Source: Micromonospora sp. NBC_00389
Lineage (GTDB): Bacteria; Actinomycetota; Actinomycetes; Mycobacteriales; Micromonosporaceae
Assembly: GCF_036059255.1 (NCBI RefSeq)
Contig: NZ_CP107947.1
Coordinates: 3,658,001-3,722,000, forward strand
Length of the DNA: 64,000 bases
Reading direction: 5' to 3'
Shown in pieces: positions 39,571 through 47,677 of this stretch. The position numbers were made by a program, and so were the translations under genes. Position 1 is the stretch's first letter. Each line of letters starts with the position of its first letter. The notes beneath the pieces were generated by a model, which was not told the origin of the DNA, ran no database searches, and was given only the letters and a program-made list of their open reading frames with translations.

Positions 39571-40623
39571 TCAGATGAGGTCCCAGCTGAGCGGGGTGCC
39601 GCGCGGGACGTCGGTGGTGAAGGTGCGGCCCAGGACCCGGTCGATCTCCACCGGGGCCAGCCCGCCCGCCGGTCGGATGGATCGGACGTTGCGCGCCGTG
39701 ACGGGGTCGCCGGCCCGCACGTCCTCGACCACGAAGAGCGAGCGACGGAACCGCAGTCCCTCCCGCTCGGCCGGCGTCGGACCGATTGCGGTGCTGCCCA
39801 GCGCCGCGTACGCCCGGCCCGACTCGGCGACCAGGGCCGTCAGCTCCGTCGGGTTCAGCGAAAAGTCGGAGTCCACGCCGCCGTCAGCCCGGTCCAGCGT
39901 CACGTGCTTCTCGATGAAGCAGGCGCCCAGCGCCACCGAGGCGACCGCCACTCCGATGCCGGGGGTGTGGTCGGAGAGCCCGACCGGCACGTCGAACGCG
40001 CCGGCCAGCACCGGCAGCCGGCGCAGGTTGCTGTCGGCCGGCGGCGCCGGGTAGGACGCGGTGCAGGCCAGCAGCACGATGCCCGCCGCGCCGCCGTCCC
40101 GGGCGGTCCGCACGGCCGCGTCGATCTCGGCCACCGTCGCCATCCCGGTAGAGATCACCATCGGCTTGCCGGTGCTGGCCACCAACCGGATCAGCGGTAG
40201 GTCGACCAGCTCCGACGAAGCGATCTTGTACGCCGGCGCGTCCAGCGACTCCAGCAGCTCCACGGCGGTCGCGTCGAACGGTGACGAGAAGACGGTCAGA
40301 CCGCGCGCGCGGGCCCGCTCGAAGATCGGGGCGTGCCACTCGTACGGGGTGTGTGCCCGCTCGTAGAGGCGGTACAGGTTCTCCCCGCCCCACAGCTCGT
40401 GTCCGCTGGAGATGCGGAACGCCGGGGTGTCGACGTCGATCGTGATCGTGTCCGGCCGGTAGGTCTGGAGTTTGAGGGCGTGCGCCCCACTCTCGGCCAC
40501 CGCGTCGACGATGGCCAGCGCCCGGTCCAGGTCGCCGTTGTGGTTACCGGACATCTCGGCGACCACGAAGGGTCGCTCCCCGGCACCGACCGCGTGCGGT
40601 CCGATCTTGATTGTCGCCGTCAT
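39571..40623 (-). CDS. pseI: PseI-type pseudaminic acid synthase
   Basis: 350 residues from ATG 40623. NeuB-like TIM barrel: FVVAEMSGNHNGDLDRAL, LKLQTYRPDTIT, FSSPFDATAVELLE, VISTGMATVAEIDAAV and GLSDHTPGIG, then FIEKHVTLDRADGG. A C-terminal SAF/antifreeze-like domain (RRSLFVVEDVRAGD...) completes it. It condenses the 6-deoxy-hexose derivative from PseG with phosphoenolpyruvate to pseudaminic acid. The DRADGG-type loop fits the pseudaminic rather than sialic branch. It is in a separate transcript from pseBCFG. Confidence 0.93.
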   Translation of the reverse strand: MTATIKIGPHAVGAGERPFVVAEMSGNHNGDLDRALAIVDAVAESGAHALKLQTYRPDTITIDVDTPAFRISSGHELWGGENLYRLYERAHTPYEWHAPIFERARARGLTVFSSPFDATAVELLESLDAPAYKIASSELVDLPLIRLVASTGKPMVISTGMATVAEIDAAVRTARDGGAAGIVLLACTASYPAPPADSNLRRLPVLAGAFDVPVGLSDHTPGIGVAVASVALGACFIEKHVTLDRADGGVDSDFSLNPTELTALVAESGRAYAALGSTAIGPTPAEREGLRFRRSLFVVEDVRAGDPVTARNVRSIRPAGGLAPVEIDRVLGRTFTTDVPRGTPLSWDLI

Positions 40624-40756
40624 TCCGACCTCTGCTCAGGTACGCCCGCACCAAGGTGCGGTGGTGCTGTCGTCGTCCACCCGGCGGGCGGAAGACCTGA
40701 AAAACCAGGGCGCCGGCAGCCGACCCGGCTCCCGGCGTGGTGTGCGGTGGAGGTGG

Positions 40757-41941
40757 TCACGGCAGGCGGCGCCCGACCAGCGCGTCGCCCCGGTCCAGCT
40801 CCGCGTCGCCGACCGCGAGCCCGCCGCCCGTCCCCGTCGCGGACTCGGCCGGTCGGCTCGGATCCTCGTCGGCGACGGCCGGCCCGGCACCGTTGTCGGC
40901 GCCCCCCGCAGGGCCGGACCGGCGCAGCCGGCCCGCGACCCGGTGCGCCTGCCGCAACGCCGAGTACGCCAGGTAGTCGCCGCGACCGACCAGGCGATGC
41001 TTGAGCCCGGCCACGCCCGGTGGCACCGGGTAGCCACCGGTGGGCAGGTAGCGGCGGTAGTGCTCGGCCACCCGGTGGAAGAAGGCCCGCCGCAGGTGCG
41101 GGTGCAGCCGATCGTCGTTGCCGACCACCACCAGAAGGTGACTGATCATCAGCTCGAACAGCTCGGCCCGCAACTGCTCGTCCGGGTGCCGCAGGCGCAG
41201 CCAGTCCATCAGCCGCTCGTACTGGGCGAACGCGTCGAAATGTCGGCCGCTGCGGGTGGAGGTGATCGCACCCTGCCGACCCTGCCGGTACAGGTAGCAG
41301 ACCTGGTCCAGCACGGAGATCTTCTCCGCGCCGATCAGCAGCGGGTGGCTGAACGGAATGTCCTCGTACCAGCCGGGGTAGAACCGCAGCTCCAGCTCGT
41401 CCAGGACAGCGCGGCGCACCACCTTGTTCCACGCGGTGTGCTGCACACGCAGCAGTTGCGGCTGGTCGGCCAGGCGGGCCACGCCCGGCATCCCGCGCAG
41501 CAGGTGGCTGCTCGCGTCGACCTCCCGCCGGCCGTCCTCGTGCACCCGCAGGTGGTCCAGCATCAGCACGTCGGGCTGATGCTGGCGCAGCCGGTCCAGC
41601 ACCGCCGGGATGGTGCCCGGCGGCAGCCAGTCATCGCTGTCGACGAACCAGACGTACCGGCCGGAGGCCACGTCGAGGCCGGCGTTGCGGGCCAGGCCCA
41701 GGCCCACGTTGCTGCCCAGATGAACGACCCGGACCCCGTCGCGGCCGGCGGCGTACGACCGCAGCATCGCGCCGCAGCCGTCCGGGGAGGCGTCGTCGAC
41801 GGCGATCAGCTCGACCGCGTCCGCCTCGCCCGCCGGTACGTCGGCCCGGATCGATTCAAGGCACTGGTACAGGTACGCCTCGACGCCGTACACGGGCACG
41901 ACGATGCTCAGCAGCGGTGCGTGCGTCGGCTCATTGACCAC
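40757..41941 (-). CDS. GT2 family glycosyltransferase
   Basis: 394 residues from GTG 41941 behind AGGTGG. GT-A fold: LLSIVVPVYGVEAYLYQCLE, LIAVDDASPDGCG and the DxD-type WFVDSDDWL, as in teichoic acid or capsule GT2 enzymes using NDP-sugars. A C-terminal ~170 residues (AWNKVVRRAVLDE, WYEDIPFSHPLL, HLLVVVGNDDR) are typical of TagE/EpsJ-like proteins; the last ~50 are a disordered Gly/Ala tail. It lies 133 nt upstream of pseI on the same strand. It probably transfers a sugar to the growing glycan. Confidence 0.87.
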   Translation of the reverse strand: MVNEPTHAPLLSIVVPVYGVEAYLYQCLESIRADVPAGEADAVELIAVDDASPDGCGAMLRSYAAGRDGVRVVHLGSNVGLGLARNAGLDVASGRYVWFVDSDDWLPPGTIPAVLDRLRQHQPDVLMLDHLRVHEDGRREVDASSHLLRGMPGVARLADQPQLLRVQHTAWNKVVRRAVLDELELRFYPGWYEDIPFSHPLLIGAEKISVLDQVCYLYRQGRQGAITSTRSGRHFDAFAQYERLMDWLRLRHPDEQLRAELFELMISHLLVVVGNDDRLHPHLRRAFFHRVAEHYRRYLPTGGYPVPPGVAGLKHRLVGRGDYLAYSALRQAHRVAGRLRRSGPAGGADNGAGPAVADEDPSRPAESATGTGGGLAVGDAELDRGDALVGRRLP

Positions 41942-42251
41942 GCCGCCACCTTCGACGGTCCGGGTGGCCGGCCTCGGAACCTGACGTGGCCGACGAAGGT
42001 GGAATCCCTGAACTCCCGCGGAGCGGAAGGTTAACGCCGGCCGCCCCGCGGGGCCCGGAGCCGGGGCGCCGGGACGGTCCGCCGCGCGCCCGCCACCCGT
42101 GGGACACGTCCGATTCACCCTGGAGTAACCCGGTAGGGTGCCCCGGTGCGGCCCTGCCGGGCCGCCGTGGGCGTCGCCGTTGCGCCGTCCGACGCCGCGC
42201 CGAGGAGGAGACGCACGTGCTGGTGATCCTGCGGAGCGCCGGGACCTCGGC
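41942..42251. other. 310-nt divergent region between the GT2 and acyltransferase genes
   Basis: Holds GGTTAACGCC (42029-42038), matching a GCGTTAA motif seen upstream of other glycan genes, a -10-like TAGGGT near 42134 for the plus strand, and the strong GAGGAGGAG ribosome site with a 12-codon uORF (42217-42255) before the acyltransferase. No other gene is supported. Confidence 0.45.
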
Positions 42252-42255
42252 ATGA
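42217..42255 (+). promoter_or_regulatory. 12-codon upstream ORF coupled to the acyltransferase start
   Basis: GAGGAGGAG at 42202-42210 is spaced for the GTG at 42217, not for the acyltransferase ATG 35 nt later. The resulting peptide VLVILRSAGTSA ends with TGA overlapping that ATG (ATGA). The main ORF has only weak ribosome-site sequence, so coupled reinitiation is likely. Evidence is positional only. Confidence 0.5.
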
Positions 42256-43511
42256 CGAGCACCGTCGCCGAGCCGGAGGTCCGGCCCGCACCCGTCCCGG
42301 CCCGGCTGCCCTCGCTGACCGGGCTGCGCTGGATCGCCGCGTTGCTGGTGTTCGGCTTCCACGCCGGCACCATGCGGATCATCGCGGAGCCGGACTACAA
42401 GGCCGTGGTCGACGCCCTGTTCACCCTCGGCCTGTCCGGGGTGCAGTTCTTCTTCATTCTCAGTGGCTTCGTACTGGTCTGGTCGGCCCGCCCCGGCGAC
42501 TCCCGGCGGAGCTTCTGGCGGCGCCGGGTCGCCAAGATCTATCCGAACCACCTGGTGCTGTGGGCGGCGGCGCTGCTGGTCGCCTGGTGGTTCGCCGATC
42601 CGGTGCTGCCGGCTGCCGCGCTGGAGAACCTGCTGCTGCTGCAGGCCTGGGACCCTCGGCCGGGTTGGTTCTACAGCATCAACACGGTGAGCTGGTCGCT
42701 GTCCTGCGAGTTCTTCTTCTACCTCTGCCTACCGCTGGCACTGCCGCTGCTACGCCGGTCCCGGCCGGCACTGCTCTGGACGCTGGTCGTCGCGTTGCCG
42801 CTGCTGATCCTTGCGCTCTGGCCGGCCCAGCACCTGGTGCCGGAGCCCAGCCGCTGGTGGTTCACCCAGGTCTTCCCGCTGGCGCGGTCGCTGGAGTTCT
42901 GGTTGGGCGCGGTGGCGGCCGAGTTGATGCGTCGGGGCCTCTGGCGGGGTCCCGGGTTGACCGGAGCCAGCCTGATCTTCGTGGCCACCTGGGTGGCCGC
43001 CGCGCAGTGGATCCGCGCCGAACTGTGGACCACCCTGCTCGCGGTGGCGTATCTGCTGGTGATCACCGCCGCCGCGGACGCGGACGTGCGGGGGCGACGC
43101 TCACCGTGGCGGTCCCGCCCGCTGGTGTGGCTCGGCGAGGTCTCGTTCGCCTTCTACCTGGTGCACGTGCTGGTGATGACGAGCGTGCTGCGCTGGACCG
43201 GGGACTGGGGTACCGGCTTCGGCGGCTGGCGCGGCCCGGCGGCGGTGCTCGGCTTCCTGCTGGTGAACCTGATCCTCGCCGGGCTACTGCATCGTTTCGT
43301 CGAGACCCCGATGATGCGCAGGCTCACTCCGCGCCGTTCGGCCCGCCCGGCGGTCATTCCTCGACAGCGAGCAGGCGGCACCGAAGCCCGCGACGCTGAA
43401 GCCAAAGCCGCTGAAGCCAAAGCCGCTGAAGCCCGCGACGCTGAAGCCCGCACCGAGGCCGGCGGGGCGAGTAAAGCTGGCGAGCGATCGACCTACGCCG
43501 ACTCGCGCTGA
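42252..43511 (+). CDS. Acyltransferase-3 family membrane protein (O-acyltransferase)
   Basis: 419 residues from ATG 42252. About ten hydrophobic segments; family starts with LPSLTGLRWIAALLVFGFHAG (catalytic His in the FHAG segment), then GVQFFFILSGFVLVW and SFWRRRVAKIYPNHL with the conserved Arg. Members O-acylate sugars or polymers on the extracellular side from an internal acyl donor. The C-terminal ~70 residues are a hydrophilic tail with repeats of AEAKAA/AEARDA encoded by near-identical 15-bp units. Near the glycan genes, so a role in polymer acylation is plausible. Confidence 0.88.
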   Translation: MTSTVAEPEVRPAPVPARLPSLTGLRWIAALLVFGFHAGTMRIIAEPDYKAVVDALFTLGLSGVQFFFILSGFVLVWSARPGDSRRSFWRRRVAKIYPNHLVLWAAALLVAWWFADPVLPAAALENLLLLQAWDPRPGWFYSINTVSWSLSCEFFFYLCLPLALPLLRRSRPALLWTLVVALPLLILALWPAQHLVPEPSRWWFTQVFPLARSLEFWLGAVAAELMRRGLWRGPGLTGASLIFVATWVAAAQWIRAELWTTLLAVAYLLVITAAADADVRGRRSPWRSRPLVWLGEVSFAFYLVHVLVMTSVLRWTGDWGTGFGGWRGPAAVLGFLLVNLILAGLLHRFVETPMMRRLTPRRSARPAVIPRQRAGGTEARDAEAKAAEAKAAEARDAEARTEAGGASKAGERSTYADSR

Positions 43512-43594
43512 CAGCGTCCACTCTGGTCGGCGCGGCGCGGGCCGACACGCCCGTCGTCGATGCGCCTGGTCGGCCACGACGGTAGCGTGGGGAC

Positions 43595-44008
43595 GTGCTT
43601 TCGGTCGCGCTCACCTGTCCGCTGTGGTGGGTGGCGCGCTGGGCGACACGTGTGCTGACCAGCCTCGCCGTTGTCGCCGCCCTCGCGCTCGGCGCCGGCA
43701 CGTCGCCCGCCTCGGCCTCCGGGCTGTCGGCGCCGGCATCCGGGCTGTCGGCGTTCAGCCCCGGGTCGGTCGCGCCGTCGGGCCGGCCCGCCCCGATGGA
43801 TGGCACCGTGCACATGCCGCCGATCGCCGCCGAGGAGGCTGCTGAGCAGCCCAGCCCGACGCGGTCGAGCGACGGGCAGGCAGCGCCCCTCGGTGGCGAG
43901 GCCGCTGTCCCCGCCGACGCGGCCCCGGTGCTCGCGGCCGGCGCCGACCGGCTACCTCGCGCGGATGGCCCGGCCAGCCGCGCGCCCCGGGCCCCACCCG
44001 GGCGCTGA
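43595..44008 (+). CDS. Secreted or membrane-anchored hypothetical protein
   Basis: 137 residues from GTG 43595. An N-terminal hydrophobic segment (WATRVLTSLAVVAALALGAG) serves as signal or anchor, then a Ser/Ala/Pro/Gly-rich region with repeat SGLSAPASGLSAFS and an HMPP element (TVHMPPIAAEEAAEQ). No family recognised. Low-complexity content lowers certainty about function, but signal plus position between real genes support it. Confidence 0.5.
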   Translation: MLSVALTCPLWWVARWATRVLTSLAVVAALALGAGTSPASASGLSAPASGLSAFSPGSVAPSGRPAPMDGTVHMPPIAAEEAAEQPSPTRSSDGQAAPLGGEAAVPADAAPVLAAGADRLPRADGPASRAPRAPPGR

Positions 44009-44142
44009 GCCACCGGGACGAGCGTCCCGCCGCCGCGCCTGTCGACTCATCAGCTTCACACCCGCCGGACCCGTGGCCCCGCCGCAGCCTGGGTGGCCCG
44101 TGCGGATCCCCATCGCATCGCTCTCTCCCCGAGGTGCCCACC

Positions 44143-44910
44143 ATGGAGACCGTCGTCTTCTACCAGTTCCTGACCGAGGTGCCGCAGGCCGTCGCCATCT
44201 GGTCGGCCCTGTTCCTGCTGGTGCTGACCGTGCTCGCCGTGCTGGTCGCCCGCCCGGAGCGGGACCGGCCGGCGGTCGACCCGACTCCGGCGCCCACCGC
44301 CCGGGAGGTGGCCGCAGCCGAGGCCGCCGACCTGCGCCGGTACGCCGAGGAGGTGGCCGTCGCGGCGGCCGGCGCGGCGCAGACCGCCCGCCGCCGACGC
44401 GCGGACTGGCTGGCCGCTCAGGAGCAGGTGGAACGTGCGTGGGCCGGGTACGACGAGGCGGACACCGCCGCCCGTCGGTTCGCCGGCGCCGCGGCACTGC
44501 CCACCCCTCGTACCCCGCGTACCCCCGCCGAGTACGCCGCCCGGGAGCGCTATCTGCATCGCGCGGCGATGGCGGCGTACTGGCGCGGCGACCTGTCCAT
44601 GCGGCAGCTCGCTGACGTGTTCGGGCAGCGGCACGGCTGGGACCCCCGCCGGCACCCGGTTGAGCAGGAGGTGCTGCTCAACCGGGCGGTCCGGGACGCG
44701 AGGCTCGCCGACTACCGGGCCGCCGCCGGGCGGGAACGGTCGGCCTGGCGAGACGCGGAGCTTGCGGCCTCCTCGGCCCGGGCCCTCACCGAGGAGGCTT
44801 ACGCGGCGGCGGCCCGGCTGCGTCCGAACCCGCTGCCGGCGCGTCGGACGATGACCGCAGTGCTCCGTCCGGCGGCCGCGACGCGCTGGCGGCCGGCCCG
44901 GGTTGGCTGA
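44143..44910 (+). CDS. Hypothetical membrane protein with coiled-coil-like region
   Basis: 255 residues from ATG 44143 (an in-frame ATG three codons earlier is possible). One N-terminal membrane helix (AVAIWSALFLLVLTVLAVLVA) is followed by an Ala/Arg/Glu-rich helical region (about residues 50-110, AEAADLRRYAEEVAVAAAG) and a globular part (AAYWRGDLSMRQLADVFGQRHGW). It would face the cytoplasm or the outside by a single anchor. No family recognised. The 5' neighbour is a secreted hypothetical. Confidence 0.65.
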   Translation: METVVFYQFLTEVPQAVAIWSALFLLVLTVLAVLVARPERDRPAVDPTPAPTAREVAAAEAADLRRYAEEVAVAAAGAAQTARRRRADWLAAQEQVERAWAGYDEADTAARRFAGAAALPTPRTPRTPAEYAARERYLHRAAMAAYWRGDLSMRQLADVFGQRHGWDPRRHPVEQEVLLNRAVRDARLADYRAAAGRERSAWRDAELAASSARALTEEAYAAAARLRPNPLPARRTMTAVLRPAAATRWRPARVG

Positions 44911-45126
44911 GTCGTCAATTAGGCCGTGAGCCCGGTCACACTCACTCGAAATCGGGCGGACGGCTCGATCGGCAGCATTGTTCCCACGAATTCGAGGCCA
45001 TTGCCGACGGCCTGTCCGGTTGTCGCCCGCAGGCGCCGCCGTAACCGGTTGTCCCATCGAGTCGCGTCAGCGGCAATACGCGCAGAAATTGCTGCGACAG
45101 TTCAGGTTTACGCAGGTGAACCTGAC
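44911..45126. other. Non-coding region upstream of the c-di-AMP-controlled gene
   Basis: Contains TCAGGTT (45102-45108) paired with AACCTGA (45119-45125), a 7-bp-arm palindrome immediately upstream of the promoter -35 element, so a possible activator or repressor site. Otherwise nothing recognisable in the preceding ~190 nt. Confidence 0.45.
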
Positions 45127-45155
45127 TTGGCAGGGTGCGGAGCGGCCAGTAGTGT
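45127..45155 (+). promoter_or_regulatory. Candidate promoter of the c-di-AMP riboswitch transcript
   Basis: TTGGCA (45127-45132), 17-bp spacer and TAGTGT (45150-45155). Expected transcript start near 45162, 25 nt before the riboswitch P1. It is flanked upstream by the TCAGGTT/AACCTGA palindrome. Confidence 0.55.
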
Positions 45156-45186
45156 CGTCCCGTCCGGTGCGGTAACCGATCGCAAG

Positions 45187-45331
45187 AGGCGACGCCGCGC
45201 TGACCCGCTTAATCGTGATCAACGAACCGGGGACCCACCAGTAAGTCCGGGGTGAATCCGCGAGCCACGGCCCGCGGTAGGGCGATCTTCCCGCCCGAAT
45301 CCGTCAGCTAACCCGGTAGGCGGTGTCGGAA
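45187..45331 (+). ncRNA. c-di-AMP riboswitch (ydaO/yuaA family)
   Basis: Core elements occur in order: AACGAACCGGGGACCCACCA, then GTCCGGGGTGAATCCGCGAG, GGTAGGGC, and the diagnostic CCGAATCCGTCAGCTAACCC with GTAGGCG. P1 pairs CGACGCCGC (45190-45198) with GCGGTGTCG (45320-45328). In actinobacteria this family senses cyclic di-AMP and mostly precedes cell-wall hydrolase or Rpf-type genes, turning them off when ligand is high. Here it lies 250 nt upstream of a secreted C39-like protein. The GAAGGAG that follows P1 starts the next small ORF. Confidence 0.92.
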
Positions 45332-45345
45332 GGAGTTCCATCGTC

Positions 45346-45432
45346 GTGCAGCAACTCTCGACCCCTCGATTGTTCCCCCGCCTCCACGGCGCCGCGGTAC
45401 CCCCGCTCATCCGTCCAGTGACGGTGAGCTGA
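45346..45432 (+). CDS. 28-codon upstream ORF after the c-di-AMP riboswitch
   Basis: GTG 45346 lies 10 nt after GGAAGGAG at the end of riboswitch P1; the frame closes at 45432. The product is a basic, Pro/Leu-rich peptide (QQLSTPRLFPRLHGAAV, ending RPVTVS). It might couple riboswitch state to translation or be silent. No homolog is recognised. A CGCGGACC/GGTCCGCG hairpin (45495-45512) follows before the main gene. Confidence 0.35.
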   Translation: MQQLSTPRLFPRLHGAAVPPLIRPVTVS

Positions 45433-45581
45433 CCCCCGGGTCACCGCCTCTTCCGCCCGGCCGCGCCGGGCATTCCCCTGAGCGGTTCATCATCCGCGGA
45501 CCACGGTCCGCGCGCTGGCGCCTGCCCGGATATCGGTCCGGCCCCGGTGTGCCGCTCTCCCCCTGATCCGTGGAGGACCCC

Positions 45582-46415
45582 GTGAAGCACACCCTGAAGC
45601 GTCAGCTCCGCCGCCTCACCACCGAGCGTCCGTACCAGATCGTCACCGCCTCCGCTGCGGCCCTCGTGATCGCGACCACCACCGGTGCTCTGTTCGCCGG
45701 CGCCGACGACGCCCCGGCCAGCCAGCACACCGCGACCACGGTCGCCGAGATGCGCAGCGACTCCGTTGCCTCCCGTGGCGAGGCGCGTGCCGCGTCCCCC
45801 TCGGCCAGCACCGCGCCGACCACCGCTGCCCCCGCGCCGGCCACCAAGGCCGCGTCGCCCGCCGCCAAGGCCAGCAGCAACCCGGACCTGACCAGTAAGC
45901 CGAAGCCGCCCGCGACCAAGGTGCTCGACTACGACTACCAGGTGCAGAACACGTACTACAACTGTGGCCCGGCTGCCACCCGCAACGCCCTCAGCGCCGC
46001 CGGCATCGACCGCACCCAGGGTGAGCTGGGCGCCGAGCTGGGCACCACCGAGATGGGCACCAACTCGGCCCTGGACACCACTCGGGTGCTCAACGCCGAG
46101 GTGAAGGGCTCCCCGTACCGGACCCGAATGTTCGCCGGCACGCCCAGCCCGGCCCAGATGGACCAGCTCCAGGCCGACGTGGTCAAGGCGATCACCGACG
46201 GCCGCGGCGTGGTGGCCAACGTCGCCGGCGACGCCACCGACACCGATGGCGGCTGGCACTCCTACGGCGGCGGCCACTACATCGCCGTGGTGGGTTACAA
46301 GGACAACGGCCGGACCGTGCGGATCGCCGACTCGGCCAACGCGGCCGACCCGTCGTACTGGATCACCACGATCAACCTGGCCAACTGGATCGCCACTCGG
46401 GGCTACTCCGCCTGA
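45582..46415 (+). CDS. Secreted C39-family cysteine-peptidase-like protein
   Basis: 277 residues from GTG 45582 behind GGAGG. An N-terminal signal or anchor (IVTASAAALVIATTTGALFAG), a Pro/Ala/Ser/Lys linker, then a C39-like domain. Cys128 sits in YNCGPAATRNAL, His232 in GHYIAVVGY, and an Asp follows in IADSAN: a plausible papain-type triad. It would act outside the cell, perhaps on wall or peptide substrates. Regulated by the upstream c-di-AMP riboswitch. Terminated by a 14-bp hairpin. Confidence 0.85.
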   Translation: MKHTLKRQLRRLTTERPYQIVTASAAALVIATTTGALFAGADDAPASQHTATTVAEMRSDSVASRGEARAASPSASTAPTTAAPAPATKAASPAAKASSNPDLTSKPKPPATKVLDYDYQVQNTYYNCGPAATRNALSAAGIDRTQGELGAELGTTEMGTNSALDTTRVLNAEVKGSPYRTRMFAGTPSPAQMDQLQADVVKAITDGRGVVANVAGDATDTDGGWHSYGGGHYIAVVGYKDNGRTVRIADSANAADPSYWITTINLANWIATRGYSA

Positions 46416-46427
46416 CCCGGGCGTAGC

Positions 46428-46470
46428 CGCCGCGGGCGCCGTCCCCCACAAGGGGCCGGCGCCCGCGGCG
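46428..46470. terminator. Strong hairpin between the C39 and EEP genes
   Basis: Arms CGCCGCGGGCGCCG (46428-46441) and CGGCGCCCGCGGCG (46457-46470), with CCCC/GGGG pairing continuing into the loop. It lies between convergent genes, so it can stop both transcripts. Confidence 0.85.
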
Positions 46471-46485
46471 TCTCTGTCCGTGCGA

Positions 46486-47529
46486 TCAGTAGCTGATGAA
46501 GCCGTACAGCGCGAGGTGGTTCGACTTCGTCCCGCTGACCGTGTGGTCGATGCCGGACGGCTGCACGCTGCCCTTCACGAAGAGATAGTCGATCTTGCTG
46601 GAGCCGCTGGTGGCCTTCGACCCGTAGCCGGTCATGCCGTACCCGCCCAGCGTGCCGGGCGCGATGCCAGTGCGGTTCGCGTCGATGCCCACGATGCGGA
46701 TCGTGGAGGCGTTCAGCAGGCTGGTCGCGTCGGCACCGAGGTGGATGCCGCTGTTGGCGATGCCCCGGTCGCCGTCGCCAGCGCACGCGTTCTGCCGGTT
46801 CTCCTGCGGTAGGTGCATCGTCGCGGCGAACACGCTGGTGCCGGTGGCCTTGATGGTGAACCGGGCCGCGATGGCGCTGGTCCGCTTCCACTTGTAGTAG
46901 TCGGTGCTGTCCGGGTCGCTGTTCGGCGGCTTGTACAGGGTGCACCCGGCGCCGTTGGCGTAGGCCGTGCCGGGCTTGAGCCAGCCCGCGCTCCAGTACT
47001 TCGAGATGTCACCGGCGGCGAGGCTGAGCGTCCGGGTGTTCCAGATGATCCCGTTGGTCTGCTTCTTTTTGAGGTCGCCGAGCGACTGCGAACTGCACTT
47101 GTGCGTGCTGCCCCACGGCTCCGGGTCACTCCACGCCACGATCGCACCGTAGGTGCCCGCCGGGTGGCCGAACTTGGCCGACAGTTGGTCGGCGTACGCC
47201 TCGGCCTGGCCGGTGCCGCGCACCTGCTGCACGATCAGGATGTCGGGTGCCACCACGCCACTGGTGCCGGTGCGGCCGGCGTCGTCGACCAGGATCGAGG
47301 TCAGGTGGTCCGGCCCGGAGATCCGGGTGCACGTCCCGTCGGAGTTGTTCACCACCAGGTTCTCGATGTTGTTGTTGTAGACCCGCAGGACCCGGTCGGC
47401 CGCCGCGACCGCGGTGGCGCCCTGCGTGGGGCTGGTTGACGATGTGCCGAGCGCGGGAGCGCTGGGCGCGGTGGCGAGCGCGACGGCCGCCAGGGCCGCC
47501 ACCAGTGTTGATCGATGCCTCCTGCGCAC
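46486..47529 (-). CDS. Secreted endonuclease/exonuclease/phosphatase-family protein
   Basis: 347 residues. A Sec-type signal (RRHRSTLVAALAAVALATAPS) precedes the EEP fold: VYNNNIENLVV (Asn-Glu metal site region), DILIVQQVRG, TMHLPQENRQ, RIVGIDANRTG and the end motif KSNHLALYGF (His). These positions fit metal-dependent phosphodiester hydrolysis, as in DNase I-like proteins. Cys residues suggest extracellular disulfides. Substrate (nucleic acid or phosphoester) is unknown. Confidence 0.85.
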   Translation of the reverse strand: MRRRHRSTLVAALAAVALATAPSAPALGTSSTSPTQGATAVAAADRVLRVYNNNIENLVVNNSDGTCTRISGPDHLTSILVDDAGRTGTSGVVAPDILIVQQVRGTGQAEAYADQLSAKFGHPAGTYGAIVAWSDPEPWGSTHKCSSQSLGDLKKKQTNGIIWNTRTLSLAAGDISKYWSAGWLKPGTAYANGAGCTLYKPPNSDPDSTDYYKWKRTSAIAARFTIKATGTSVFAATMHLPQENRQNACAGDGDRGIANSGIHLGADATSLLNASTIRIVGIDANRTGIAPGTLGGYGMTGYGSKATSGSSKIDYLFVKGSVQPSGIDHTVSGTKSNHLALYGFISY

Positions 47530-47677
47530 GGTCGGCTCCTCTCCACGGTGGGCTCGACGGGTGGCTGGGCCCGTCCAGGCGCCGAACTCTACAGTGGATC
47601 TTCCCTGGTCGCGGTCCCCGCGCGCATCGGCGGTGACGACTCTCGTACCCGGGGGCGAACCGTGGAAGACTGCGGCC

